Assembly (NCBI RefSeq): GCF_007970665.1
Contig: NZ_CP042430.1
Location: forward strand, 5,146,001 to 5,210,000
From: Baekduia soli
GTDB lineage: Bacteria; Actinomycetota; Thermoleophilia; Solirubrobacterales; Solirubrobacteraceae
Direction of reading: 5' to 3'
Length of the DNA stretch: 64,000 nucleotides
The position numbers and the translations under genes were made by a program. This document shows positions 16,508-24,801 of the stretch, one piece after another. The notes beneath the pieces were generated by a model, which made no database searches, was not told the origin of the DNA, and saw nothing but the letters and a program-made list of their open reading frames with translations. The stretch's first letter is position 1, and the number at the start of each line of letters is the position of its first letter.

Positions 16508-16528
16508 TGACTCGGATACGTTGCGCAC

Positions 16529-16936
16529 ATGAGTGAGCAGGAGCGTCACGCCCAGGCCCTGACCGCCTACTTCGACGGCATCAACGGGGAGGACTACGAG
16601 GCCGTGGCGGCCCTGTTCGCCGCCGACGGCGAGCTCATCGCCCCGGGGACCGAGCCGCGCCGCGGTCCGGCGGCCATCGCGGAGTACTTCGCCGCGGCCC
16701 TGGCCCCCTACCCCGAGCACGTCGACGACCCCACCCGCTTCATCCACGCCGGGGACACGGTCACCGTCGAGATCACGTTCACCGGCCGGATGGCCTCGGG
16801 CGCACCGATGAACTTCGACGCCGTCGACGTGTTCGACTTCGACGAGCAGGGCCTCATCCGCCGGCTGTCGTCCTGGTACGACTCCCACGGCGTCCGCGCC
16901 CAGCTGCGTCGCGCCCGCGAGCAGGACACGGCCTGA
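16529..16936 (+). CDS. SnoaL-like (NTF2 fold) protein
   Basis: A 135-residue SnoaL-like protein: HAQALTAYFDGINGEDYEAVAALFAADGELIAPGTE, then RRGPAAIAEYFAAAL and a beta-sheet with VTVEITFTGRMASG and a C-terminal SWYDSHGVRAQL. Family members isomerise or hydrate small polycyclic or acyl substrates. The ATG at 16529 gives a short leader, with the promoter and operator E2 directly upstream. Its stop overlaps the ATG of the TetR gene by one base (TGATG), so regulator synthesis is coupled to this protein. It leads an operon of SnoaL / TetR / SDR / VOC. Confidence 0.8.
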   Translation: MSEQERHAQALTAYFDGINGEDYEAVAALFAADGELIAPGTEPRRGPAAIAEYFAAALAPYPEHVDDPTRFIHAGDTVTVEITFTGRMASGAPMNFDAVDVFDFDEQGLIRRLSSWYDSHGVRAQLRRAREQDTA

Positions 16937-17562
16937 TGGCTGTCGCCCGCGCGGACACCGACCGCCCGCGCCGGCGCGACGTCGAGGTACTGGCCGCGGC
17001 GACCAAGGTGTTCTACGAGCGTGGGTACGCGGACGCGACGGTGCAGGACGTCGCCGACGAGCTCGGCATCCTCAAGGGCAGCCTCTACTACTACATCAAG
17101 ACGAAGGAGGACCTCCTCTTCCGCCTGCTCGACGAGGCCCACGAGCACGTCGAGACGGTCCGGCGCGAGGCGGCGGTCCGCGACGACCTCCCGCCTCTGG
17201 AGAAGCTCACCCGCTACGTCCGCGGCCAGGTCGCCTACAGCGTGGCCAACCTCCCGCGGGTGGCGATCTACTACCAGGACGTCGACCGGCTCAGCGCCCC
17301 CCGGCTGCGCGACATCCACCGCCGCCGCAAGGCCCACGAGGTGTGGGTGGTCGACCTCATCCGGCTCGCGCAGGAGCGCGGGGAGGTCGGCGCCGACCTC
17401 GATCCCGAGCTGCTGGCCAACTGCATGTTCGGCGCGTTGATCTGGCTCTACCGCTGGCACCGGCCCGACAGTGGCAAGGCGCCCGAGGACGTCGTGGACC
17501 ACGTCACGCGCTACGCCCTGGCCGGGATCACGGGAGCGGCCGTCCCGAGGCCGGGGGGCTGA
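16936..17562 (+). CDS. TetR-family repressor, candidate master regulator (KstR2-like)
   Basis: A 208-residue TetR protein. The DNA-binding domain covers about residues 15-62, with the helix-turn-helix in ATVQDVADELGILKGSLYYYIKTKEDLL. The C-terminal part is all-helical, resembling the ligand domain of KstR/KstR2-type regulators that sense CoA thioesters. It is the only TetR gene in the window and lies behind a perfect copy of the island-wide palindrome. I infer that it binds CCAANCGNTTGG and is released by an acyl-CoA pathway intermediate. The link to KstR2 rests on operator geometry and general domain pattern, not on an alignment. Confidence 0.82.
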   Translation: MAVARADTDRPRRRDVEVLAAATKVFYERGYADATVQDVADELGILKGSLYYYIKTKEDLLFRLLDEAHEHVETVRREAAVRDDLPPLEKLTRYVRGQVAYSVANLPRVAIYYQDVDRLSAPRLRDIHRRRKAHEVWVVDLIRLAQERGEVGADLDPELLANCMFGALIWLYRWHRPDSGKAPEDVVDHVTRYALAGITGAAVPRPGG

Positions 17563-17566
17563 GGCC

Positions 17567-18316
17567 GTGACCGCGCAGGGCCGGCGCGTCGCGGTCGTCA
17601 CCGGCGCTGGGCAGGGCATCGGCCGTGGGATCGCTGCCACGCTGGTGGCCCGGGGCCTGCGCGTCGCCGTCGTCGACCGCCATCCCGATCGTGCGCAGGC
17701 GACGGCCGCGGCGCTCGGGCCGGCCGCGGTGCCCGTCGCCGCCGACCTGCTCGACGAGCACGCGGTGGCGGCCATGGCCGCCACGGTGCTCGAGGCGCTC
17801 GGCCGCTGGGACGTGCTGGTCAACAACGCCGGCGCGCTGCGGCTGGGCTCGATCGGCGCCACGACCGTGGCCGACTGGGACGCGGTCTTCGACGGCTGCG
17901 TCAAGACCGCCTGGCTGTGCACGCGCGCGGCGGCGGGACCCCTCGCCGCCTCGGGAGAGGGCAGGATCATCAACGTCAGCTCCGTCGTGGCGCGCGGCGC
18001 CGCGTCGGAGAACCTGATCGCCTACACCGCAGCCAAGGGCGCGGTCGAGGCGCTGACGGTGGCCTGCGCACGCGAGCTCGGCGCCTCCGGGATCACGGTC
18101 AATGCCGTGTGCCCGGGGTCGATCGAGACGCCGGCGTGGGACCGCTTCCCCGACCCCGACGGCCTGCGCCGCGCGCGGGCCGCGGTCGCCGCGGTGGGCC
18201 GGATCGGACGGCCCGAGGAGATCGGCGCCGCCGTGGCCTACCTGGCCTCGCCCGAGGCCGGCTTCGTGACCGGCCAGGTGCTCGTCGTCGACGGCGGTCG
18301 CACCGACAAGCTGTGA
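17567..18316 (+). CDS. SDR family oxidoreductase
   Basis: A 249-residue classical short-chain dehydrogenase. The N-terminal NAD(P) motif is TGAGQGIGRG. The NNAGAL segment, the catalytic Ser in NVSSVVARG and the YTAAK motif (Tyr and Lys) follow, then the C-terminal TGQVLVVDGGR. It reduces or oxidises a hydroxyl/keto group. An Asp-containing stretch (VVDRHPDR) after the second strand favours NAD over NADP. The GTG at 17567 follows the TetR stop by 4 bases. It is the third gene of the operator E2 operon and is followed by a two-domain VOC gene. Confidence 0.88.
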   Translation: MTAQGRRVAVVTGAGQGIGRGIAATLVARGLRVAVVDRHPDRAQATAAALGPAAVPVAADLLDEHAVAAMAATVLEALGRWDVLVNNAGALRLGSIGATTVADWDAVFDGCVKTAWLCTRAAAGPLAASGEGRIINVSSVVARGAASENLIAYTAAKGAVEALTVACARELGASGITVNAVCPGSIETPAWDRFPDPDGLRRARAAVAAVGRIGRPEEIGAAVAYLASPEAGFVTGQVLVVDGGRTDKL

Positions 18317-18345
18317 GCCGCCCACCCACCGAACCGGAGGACCCC

Positions 18346-19353
18346 GTGCCCCCCGAGCCCCAGGTCGTCCAGCTCGCGCTGTGCACGAGCGACCCGATCG
18401 CCACCGTGCGCCGCTACACCGAGGCGCTCGGCTTCGCCGACGCCGGCGGCAACCTCTTCTGGGGCGAGCGCATCAGCGTCCTGCAGGACCTCGACGAGCC
18501 CGACGCCGCCTGTCTCGTATGGTGGCTGGTAGGCCGACAGGACTTCGTCCAGCTCGAGCTCTTCCAGCACTCGCGCCCGCCGCAGCGCCCGCAGGATCCC
18601 GGCCGGCGGCCCAGCGACCACGGCTGGACGCGGTTCGGGATCGCCGTGCCGGACTTCGACGCGGCCCTGGCGGGCATGCGCTCCAGTGGCCTGGAGCCCA
18701 TCACCGAGCCGATGCTCGCCGGGGGGCTGCGCCGGGTCGCGTTCCACGACCCCGAGCTGGCCGTGGTCGTCGAGCTCATGGAGGAGGGCGTCGCGCTGCC
18801 CGGCGGCGTGCGCCCCCGCTTCTACGACCTGGCGCCGGCGCTCGTCTCGGCCACGCTCTCGGTGGCCGATCTGGACCGGGCGCGCACGTTCCTGGTCGAG
18901 ACGCTGGGCCTGGTGCCCGTCCCCGACGTCGTGCTGCACGGCCCCCAGCACGAGGCGCTCTGGGGCCTGGCGGGAGCCCGCCGCGAGGCGTTCGTCGTCC
19001 GTGGCGGCGACGTGTTCCTCGAGGTCGTCCGCTACGACGAGCCGGCCGGACGGGCGCCGGACCCGGGCCGGCGCCTCAGCGACCAGGGGATCATGAACGT
19101 GGCGGTCGGCTTCCGGGAACGGCCCGCGCTCGACGACCTGTACGCGCGGATCGTCGCCGCGGGCCATGTCGTCGCCGACCCGCTCCCGCCGCCGCCGGCC
19201 GGCGGGACCTACCTGCACGACGACCAGGGCACGTCCTGGGAGATCCTCGGCCTCCCGCGCGAATTCGACGCCCAGTACGGCTTCGTGCCCGTCCCCGGCT
19301 GGCAGGTGCAGCCGCGCTGGCCCCAGCCGGCCGTACCGCCGGCCGCGGGCTGA
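18346..19353 (+). CDS. Two-domain VOC (glyoxalase/extradiol-dioxygenase fold) protein
   Basis: A 335-residue protein with tandem VOC modules. Module 1 has VVQLALCTSDPIATVRRYTEALGF and a second half HGWTRFGIAVPDFDAAL...VVVELMEEG. Module 2 starts SATLSVADLDRARTFLVETLGLVPV, with GDVFLEVVRYDEP and the end GGTYLHDDQGTSWEILG. The GTG at 18346 has GGAGG five bases upstream. The size and arrangement resemble extradiol dioxygenase-like proteins, but the metal-ligand set is not clear enough to call ring cleavage. A shortened relative lies at 29845-30351. It closes the TetR operon and converges with the phosphotransferase. Confidence 0.75.
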   Translation: MPPEPQVVQLALCTSDPIATVRRYTEALGFADAGGNLFWGERISVLQDLDEPDAACLVWWLVGRQDFVQLELFQHSRPPQRPQDPGRRPSDHGWTRFGIAVPDFDAALAGMRSSGLEPITEPMLAGGLRRVAFHDPELAVVVELMEEGVALPGGVRPRFYDLAPALVSATLSVADLDRARTFLVETLGLVPVPDVVLHGPQHEALWGLAGARREAFVVRGGDVFLEVVRYDEPAGRAPDPGRRLSDQGIMNVAVGFRERPALDDLYARIVAAGHVVADPLPPPPAGGTYLHDDQGTSWEILGLPREFDAQYGFVPVPGWQVQPRWPQPAVPPAAG

Positions 19354-19373
19354 GACGGCGTCAGAGCCCCGCG
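19344..19373. terminator. Imperfect hairpin between convergent genes
   Basis: CGCGGGCT pairs with AGCCCCGCG with one bulged C and a 13-base loop. It spans the 7-base gap between the stop codons of the VOC gene and the phosphotransferase gene. Confidence 0.4.
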
Positions 19374-20431
19374 CGCCGGGCGGCATGCTCGGCCAGCAGT
19401 ACGACGCCCGGGGCGAATGCCGCGAGGTAGGCGTCGTCGGTGGCGCCCGCCTGCGCGCGGCGGACGTTCCCCTCCATGAGCACCGCGAGCTTCCAGAGCG
19501 CGAGCACCTCGTAGAAGGCGATGCCGGCCGCGGGCGTGCCCGTCTGCTCCTCGTAGCGCACCGCGAGCTGCGCGCGGGTGGCGAACCCGGGGCGCCGCGT
19601 CAGGCCGCCCTGCTCGAACGCGCCGAGCGTCGGGTCGCCCGGCTCCATCCACAACGCGAGCAGGTAGCCGAGGTCGGCCAGCGGATCGCCGATCGTCGAC
19701 AGCTCCCAGTCGAGCACGGCGGCGATGCGCAGTGGCGGGCCGGGGGCGAGGATGACGTTGCCCAGGCGGAAGTCGCCGTGCACGATCGTCGCGGGGCCGC
19801 CGACAGGGCAGCGGTCACGCAGCCAGCGGGCGACGTCGTCGACCAGCGCGAGCGGGCGCGTGCGGTTGCGCTCCCAGAGGCCGGAGAAGCGGCTGAGCTG
19901 GCGCTCGAGATAGCCGTCGGGACGCCCCAGGCCCTCCAGCCCCACGGCGCGCCAGTCGACACGGCCCAGCGCCGCGAGCGCGTCGACGAGGGCCTCGCCG
20001 GCGGCGTGTCGCGCGGCGGCGTCGTCCATCGTCGCGGGCATGTCGGTGGTGACCACCGGACCTGCGACGTGCTCCATCACCACGAACGGGGCGCCGAGCA
20101 CCGACGGGTCCTCGCAGGTGGCCAGCACGCGCGGCACCGGCACCTCCGTGCCGGCCAGCGCCCGCATCACGCGCGCCTCGCGCAGGACGTCGTGCGCGCT
20201 GGGAGGGAGCGGCGGGCGCGGTGGGCGGCGCAGGACGAGCCGCAGCTCGCCGCGCGCCACCAGGTAGGTGACGTTGGAGTGCCCGTCGCCGACCGGGCGC
20301 AGCGTGATCCCCCCCTCGCCCAGTCCCCGCGCGTCGAGGAACCGCCGCAGCGGCTCGAGCACCACGAGCGGCGCGCGGGCACCCGGCGCGACGTCCGCCC
20401 AGCGGCGGACGACGTCGTCCTCGGCGATCAC
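19361..20431 (-). CDS. Aminoglycoside phosphotransferase-fold kinase (ACAD10/11-like)
   Basis: A 356-residue protein with the APH kinase fold. The ATP-binding lobe includes SNVTYLVARGELRLVLRRPP. The catalytic loop IVHGDFRLGNVILAPG (HGDxxxxN) and the metal site VLDWELSTIGDPLADLGYLL are intact. The family member fused to acyl-CoA dehydrogenase in ACAD10/11 phosphorylates 4-hydroxyacyl-CoA, so a kinase for a hydroxylated acyl-CoA fits the island well. That is inference; sugar or drug phosphorylation is the alternative. The GTG at 20431 (after GGGGCAGG) begins the conserved part, and longer starts would cross operator F, 30 bases upstream. Confidence 0.82.
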   Translation of the reverse strand: MIAEDDVVRRWADVAPGARAPLVVLEPLRRFLDARGLGEGGITLRPVGDGHSNVTYLVARGELRLVLRRPPRPPLPPSAHDVLREARVMRALAGTEVPVPRVLATCEDPSVLGAPFVVMEHVAGPVVTTDMPATMDDAAARHAAGEALVDALAALGRVDWRAVGLEGLGRPDGYLERQLSRFSGLWERNRTRPLALVDDVARWLRDRCPVGGPATIVHGDFRLGNVILAPGPPLRIAAVLDWELSTIGDPLADLGYLLALWMEPGDPTLGAFEQGGLTRRPGFATRAQLAVRYEEQTGTPAAGIAFYEVLALWKLAVLMEGNVRRAQAGATDDAYLAAFAPGVVLLAEHAARRAGL

Positions 20432-20460
20432 CGTGCCTGCCCCGGCCCGTTTGACATCAA

Positions 20461-20472
20461 ACAAACGATTGG
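20461..20472. promoter_or_regulatory. KstR2-like operator F
   Basis: ACAAACGATTGG matches 9 of 10 fixed positions. It lies between the divergent phosphotransferase and the EthD/SDR/LLM group. AGTATGAC at 20476-20483 could supply the plus-strand -10. Confidence 0.72.
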
Positions 20473-20512
20473 GGGAGTATGACAGCGACCTTCCCCGATG
20501 GTGAGGAGCGCC

Positions 20513-20777
20513 GTGGCCTACGTCGTCATCAACGAGGTGTACCGCAAGGAGGGCATGACCCCGGGCGAGTTCGCCGACTGCTGGGACACACGCCGTGACG
20601 TCCTCCACCGACGCCTACGACCCGGTGCCCGACGGCTTCACGCTCCCGGAGTTCGCCTCCGAGGAGGACCTCACCGCGGCGATGACCAGCCCCGAGATGG
20701 CCGCCTCGGGGGCCGACGCCGCGGACTTCACGCGCCACTTCGGGCTCTTCACCGTCGAGGCCCGCCCGGTCGTCTGA
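20513..20777 (+). pseudogene. EthD-like domain protein, internally deleted and frameshifted
   Basis: A GTG at 20513 with AGGAG upstream starts a good EthD-type N-terminus (VAYVVINEVYRKEGMTPGEF, then ADCWDTR). The frame then runs into arginine-rich nonsense. A second frame from about 20595 supplies a typical C-terminal half (DGFTLPEFASEEDLTAAMTS, ending FGLFTVEARPVV). The central segment expected in EthD proteins, usually HxPxV and about 25-30 residues, is missing between the frames. This is therefore a deletion plus a frame change, not one base lost in a homopolymer. EthD-like proteins act in ether and polyketide catabolism. It is the first gene after operator F and precedes an intact SDR gene. 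Confidence 0.65.
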
Positions 20778-20824
20778 GGCGCCCGGCCGCCACCAACCCG
20801 CAGTACCCACGACAGGAGGACGCA

Positions 20825-21610
20825 GTGCTCGAGGACAAGGTGTGTGTGGTCACGGGGTCCGGCGGAGGCATCGGCCGGGCCACCGCCGTGGAGATGGGAC
20901 GCCAGGGGGCGAAGGTCGTCGTCACCGACGTCAATGACGAGTTCGGCGCCGAGACGGTCGACCTCGTGCGCGAGACCGGCGCCGAGGCCACCTACGTGCG
21001 CTGCGACGTCCGCAGCGAGGACGAGATCCGCGCGCTCGTCGACACGGCCGTGACGACGTTCGGCGGTCTCGACGTCCTGCACAACAACGCCGGCGTGCAC
21101 GAGACGGACTTCGCCACGTACCCGACGGTCGACACGCTCCCGCTCGACGTGTGGACCAAGGTGTATGAGATCAACCTGCGCGGCGTATGGCTGGCGACGA
21201 AGCACGCCGCACCGCACCTGCGCGCGTCGTATCGCGGACCGGCGATCGTCAACGCCGCGTCGATCGGCGGGCTCGTCGGCTACCCGATGGCCGCCGCGTA
21301 CTGCTCCACCAAGGGCGCCGTGCTCCAGCTGACCAGGGCCACGGCCATCGACCTGGCCCCCGTGCGCTGCAACGCCTACTGCCCGGGCTCGATCGACACG
21401 CCGATGGTCCAGAAGTACGTCGACGCCGCCGACGACAAGGATGCGATCATGCGGGCCTTGACCGGCTCCCACCTCATCCCCCGCCTCGGCCAGCCGGTCG
21501 AGGTCGGCCGGCTCGTCTGCTTCCTGGCGTCCGACGACGCCTCGTTCATCACCGGGTCGGCCTTCACGATCGACGGCGGCTCGCTGGCCTGGCGCGGTGC
21601 CAATGGCTGA
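20825..21610 (+). CDS. SDR family oxidoreductase
   Basis: A 261-residue classical SDR with TGSGGGIGRA, VTDVND after the second strand (NAD-type Asp), HNNAGVHET, an active-site Ser in NAASIGG, YCSTK, and a C-terminal FTIDGGSLAWRG. The GTG at 20825 has AGGAGGA directly upstream. It is strikingly similar along its whole length to the SDR at 46702-47490, including CVVTG, YVRCDVRSEDEI, LHNNAGV, TDxPMVQKY-type and GSLAWRG segments. The two are recent paralogues under two separate operators. Its stop overlaps the LLM start by 8 bases. Confidence 0.9.
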   Translation: MLEDKVCVVTGSGGGIGRATAVEMGRQGAKVVVTDVNDEFGAETVDLVRETGAEATYVRCDVRSEDEIRALVDTAVTTFGGLDVLHNNAGVHETDFATYPTVDTLPLDVWTKVYEINLRGVWLATKHAAPHLRASYRGPAIVNAASIGGLVGYPMAAAYCSTKGAVLQLTRATAIDLAPVRCNAYCPGSIDTPMVQKYVDAADDKDAIMRALTGSHLIPRLGQPVEVGRLVCFLASDDASFITGSAFTIDGGSLAWRGANG

Positions 21611-22568
21611 CGGCGAGGCCGGGCCCCAGCGGCTCAGTGTCCGCATCGGCGTCGGGACCAGCCCGTTCGCGTCCGACGGGCTGGCCGACGGCTCGTTCTG
21701 GGCGCTCATCGAGAGCCTGGAGCGCACGGGCTATGACTCCATCTGGCTCAGCGACACCGCCCACCTGGGCGGCGTCGCGCCGCTGCCGGTGCTCGCCGCG
21801 GTCGCCGCGCGCACCCAGCGACTCAAGCTGGGGACCAACGTCCTCGTCCTGCCGCCGCGCAACCCGGTGCTGCTGGCCCGCGAGCTGGCCACCGTCGACG
21901 CCCTGTCGGGCGGCCGCATGCTGCCGGCCGGCGGCCTGGGCATCGACATCCCGGCCGAGCTCGAGGCCATGGGCGTGCTCAAGGAGGAGCGCACCGCCCG
22001 CCTGGAGGAGTCCATCGGGATCATCAAGGCGCTGTGGACCGGCGAGCCGGTCACGATGCGCGGGCGCTTCTGGTCGCTGACCGACGCCACGCTGTCCCCC
22101 ACGCCCCGGCGCTCCAAGCTCGAGTTCTGGCTCGGCGGCACCGCCCCGGCGGCACTGCGGCGCATCGGGCGCATCGCCGACGGCTGGCTCGCGTCGTTCA
22201 TCGGCCCCGAGGAGTTCGGCGCCAAGGTCGACCTCATCCGCGCCACGGCGGCCGAGCACGACCGCTCCATCGACGAGGACCACTACGGCACGACGGTGTT
22301 CAGCGCGCCGGCGGAGGGGCAGATCTGCGCGCAGGCCGCCGCGCTGCTGGACCGCCGGGAGGGCCTGGCGCGCACCGACCACGTGGCGGTCGGCGTGGAC
22401 GCCACGCGCGAGCTGCTGCAGCGCTTCATCGCGCAGGGCGCGACGAAGTTCGTGCTCATCCCGCTGGCCGACGACCCCGTGGCCTGGCTGGAGGAGCTGT
22501 GGCCGGAGGTCGTCGCGCCGCTGGAGGCCGAGGGCGTGGTCAGGCCGGGATCTCCAGCCCCCCGGTGA
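21603..22568 (+). CDS. LLM-class flavin-dependent oxidoreductase
   Basis: A 321-residue luciferase-like barrel. It has the opening SVRIGVGTSPFASDGLADGSF, the LKLGTNVLVLPPRNPVLLAREL strand, the LSGGRMLPAGGLGIDIPAEL cofactor loop and a late GWLASFIGPEEF. This subclass (F420-dependent, TIGR03619-like layout) differs from the three other LLM proteins here, so it is not a recent duplicate. The ATG at 21603 overlaps the SDR stop by 8 bases, linking it to the operator F transcript. Its 3' end overlaps the convergent SDR (22540) by 29 bases. Confidence 0.87.
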   Translation: MADGEAGPQRLSVRIGVGTSPFASDGLADGSFWALIESLERTGYDSIWLSDTAHLGGVAPLPVLAAVAARTQRLKLGTNVLVLPPRNPVLLARELATVDALSGGRMLPAGGLGIDIPAELEAMGVLKEERTARLEESIGIIKALWTGEPVTMRGRFWSLTDATLSPTPRRSKLEFWLGGTAPAALRRIGRIADGWLASFIGPEEFGAKVDLIRATAAEHDRSIDEDHYGTTVFSAPAEGQICAQAAALLDRREGLARTDHVAVGVDATRELLQRFIAQGATKFVLIPLADDPVAWLEELWPEVVAPLEAEGVVRPGSPAPR

Positions 22569-23316
22569 CCTCGAGCACCTGACCCGTGATGAGGTCGCTG
22601 TCGGGGGAGGCCAGGAAGGCCACCGCGGCGGCGATGTCCTGCGGGCTCGCCGGACGCCCGAACGGGAGCTGGTCGATGACGCGCTGCACGAGCTCGGGCG
22701 GCTTCTCGTCCACCAGCCCCGTGCCGGAGACCAGGCCCGGCGCGACGGCGTTGACGTTGACTCGGCTACGGCCCCACTCGCGCGCGAGCGCGCGCGTCAG
22801 CCCGATGACGCCGGCCTTGGCGGCGGAGTAGTTCGTGGTGCCCGGGGCGCCGTAGACCCCGACGATCGAGCTCATGTTGACCACCTTGCGGTGGTGGGCG
22901 GGCGGCGCGTCGCGGGAGCCGCGCAACGCCGCGGCGCAGGCGCGCGTCATGCAGAACGTGCCCCAGAGCACGACCTCGTGGACGGCGCGCCACTCGGCGT
23001 CGCTCATGCGCTGCAGCGGCACGTCGCGGGTGATGCCGGCGTTGTTGACCAGGATGTCCAGGCCGCCGAAGGCCTCGGTTGCCGTGGCCACGACGCGGTC
23101 GGCGTCCTCGCTGCTGGTCACGTCGCCGTGGGCGCCGACCGCGCGGATCCCCGCGGCCTGCAGCTCCGCCGCCGTCGCCGCGCAGGCGTCCTCGCGCAGG
23201 TCGTTGACGACGATCGCCGCACCCTCGTCGCCCAGGCGCTGCACCAGCGCGCGCCCGATGCCCTGCGCGGCGCCGGTGACCAGGGCGACGCGGCCCTCCA
23301 GGCGGCGGCCGTCCAT
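22540..23316 (-). CDS. SDR family oxidoreductase (FabG-like)
   Basis: A 258-residue classical SDR: TGAAQGIGRAL, VVNDLREDA, NNAGITRDVPLQRMSDAEW, MSSIVGVYG, NYSAAK and the end TGQVLEVTGGLEIP. The NNAGITRD and SDAEW segments are typical of FabG-type 3-ketoacyl reductases and related 3-hydroxyacyl-CoA dehydrogenases. The ATG at 23316 begins 3 bases after the FAD oxidoreductase stop, so the two are cotranscribed. No operator was found before this pair; they may be read from the ABC operon or from an unseen promoter. Its last 29 bases overlap the convergent LLM gene. Confidence 0.88.
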   Translation of the reverse strand: MDGRRLEGRVALVTGAAQGIGRALVQRLGDEGAAIVVNDLREDACAATAAELQAAGIRAVGAHGDVTSSEDADRVVATATEAFGGLDILVNNAGITRDVPLQRMSDAEWRAVHEVVLWGTFCMTRACAAALRGSRDAPPAHHRKVVNMSSIVGVYGAPGTTNYSAAKAGVIGLTRALAREWGRSRVNVNAVAPGLVSGTGLVDEKPPELVQRVIDQLPFGRPASPQDIAAAVAFLASPDSDLITGQVLEVTGGLEIPA

Positions 23317-23318
23317 CG

Positions 23319-24689
23319 CTAGTACCGCACCGTGTCGGCGAAGAACGGCAGGCGCCGGCCGAGCACCGTCTCGGCGGTCGTGATCCCCGACCGCGCGGCC
23401 TTGTCGATGCCGATGCCGCGGGCGCGCGTGGTGTCGCCGGTCAGGTAGAGGCCGTCGATCCCGCGGACGATCGCGTCCGGACGCGCGGCGCCGACCTGCC
23501 CGGGCTTGCAGATCACGCCGTAGGTCGAGACGAGGTGCGGCTTCTTCCACAGCGCGCCCCTGGCCGCGGGCAGCATCTCCTCGATGTCGAGCCAGAGGTC
23601 GTGGAACATGCGGTCGTAGTAGGCGCGGTCGCCGTAGTGGCGCGTGGCGTCGAACGCCGCTCCCACGCACGTCAGGTACTCGCCGGGCGGCGAGACGGAC
23701 GGGTCGTAGCCGGTGAAGTTCAGCGTGTAGCCCGGCAGGCCGGCGCGAGGCGTCGAGAAGAACGAGGCCATCTCGAGCTCGCTCATCGCGATGACCGGCT
23801 CCTCGGCGGCGATCCAGTAGCCGAACCAGCAGGCCTTGTTGCGGTTGTGGGCCAGCGTCGTGATGCGCTCCTGCAGGTCCCAGGGCAGGACGCCGTCGTC
23901 GAAGAGCGCGACGAGGTCCCACACCGGCGCGTTGACGACCACCTCGGCGGCCTCGAGCACCTCACCCGGCGCGTCGGGGTCGTCGGGGTTGCGCAGCTCG
24001 ACGCCACCGACGATACGGTCGGTCACCAGCACGCGCTCCACGGCCGCGGGCTGGATGAGCACCCCGCCGAGCGCTGCGAACGCGTCGGCCATGCGGTGCC
24101 AGAGGGCGTCCCAGCCGCCCATGGGCCAGAAGGAGTACCCGGCGGTGCGCTTGCGCTCGTAGTGCAGCTTGCGGATGAAGAGGTTCTCCGAGGCCGAGTG
24201 CTCCCACGGCTCGAGCGTGATCTGCTCGAGGACCGAGATCGCCTCCCACACCTGGTAGACGCCCTCGTCGGAGGTGTGGCGAGACATCCACTCGCGCAGG
24301 GAGAGGTGGTCGAGCGCGTCGAGCTGCTCGAACGAGGTCTCCTTCAGCGCCTCGATGCAGCGCTTGAGGCCCTGCTTGGCAGCGCCGCCGTAGAACTCCT
24401 GGATCGGCATCCACCGGTCCTTGTCCCAGAACGGCATGGAGTCCGAGCGCCGGGAGTGCTCGAGCGGCACGCCGACGAGGCCGCACGCGCGCGTGAGCGA
24501 GTCGCCGGGGTCCTCGACGAGATGCGAGCTCAGCCCGATCTGGTGGCCGCGGAACCGATGCTCCATCGCCCGGCCCCCGAGGTACGGGTGCTTCTCGACG
24601 AGCGCGACCTTCTTGCCCTCCTTGGCCAGGATGCAGGCCGACACCAGGCCGGCGGTGCCCGCACCGACCACGATCACGTCGTACTTCAT
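23319..24689 (-). CDS. FAD-dependent oxidoreductase (phytoene-dehydrogenase-like)
   Basis: A 456-residue flavoprotein of the NAD(P)/FAD amine oxidase / phytoene desaturase group. The dinucleotide motif VVGAGTAGLVSACILAKEG and LVEKHPYLGGRAMEH form the N-terminal FAD site. The C-terminal FAD segment is GLYLTGDTTRARGIGIDKAARSG. Such enzymes desaturate or oxidise hydrophobic, often isoprenoid, substrates. The middle is rich in Trp and Tyr, which is consistent with a greasy substrate. The ATG at 24689 is the natural start of the Rossmann fold. It forms a pair with the downstream SDR, and a strong hairpin separates it from the ABC genes upstream. Confidence 0.87.
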   Translation of the reverse strand: MKYDVIVVGAGTAGLVSACILAKEGKKVALVEKHPYLGGRAMEHRFRGHQIGLSSHLVEDPGDSLTRACGLVGVPLEHSRRSDSMPFWDKDRWMPIQEFYGGAAKQGLKRCIEALKETSFEQLDALDHLSLREWMSRHTSDEGVYQVWEAISVLEQITLEPWEHSASENLFIRKLHYERKRTAGYSFWPMGGWDALWHRMADAFAALGGVLIQPAAVERVLVTDRIVGGVELRNPDDPDAPGEVLEAAEVVVNAPVWDLVALFDDGVLPWDLQERITTLAHNRNKACWFGYWIAAEEPVIAMSELEMASFFSTPRAGLPGYTLNFTGYDPSVSPPGEYLTCVGAAFDATRHYGDRAYYDRMFHDLWLDIEEMLPAARGALWKKPHLVSTYGVICKPGQVGAARPDAIVRGIDGLYLTGDTTRARGIGIDKAARSGITTAETVLGRRLPFFADTVRY

Positions 24690-24731
24690 GCCTTCGGGCC
24701 CCCTCGGTCGTGACGGCCGCGCCCGCGCGGC

Positions 24732-24754
24732 GACGGCATCGTGATGATGCCGTC
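24732..24754 (-). terminator. Terminator after the ABC transporter operon
   Basis: GACGGCATC and GATGCCGTC form a perfect 9-bp stem with a GTGAT loop. The outer GC-rich flanks can extend the stem. It lies 48 bases beyond the stop of the binding-protein gene in the direction of transcription. Confidence 0.68.
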
Positions 24755-24801
24755 ACCGCGGGCGGGACGTCGAGGAGCGGCCGCGCCGCCCCCGGGTCGG
24801 A

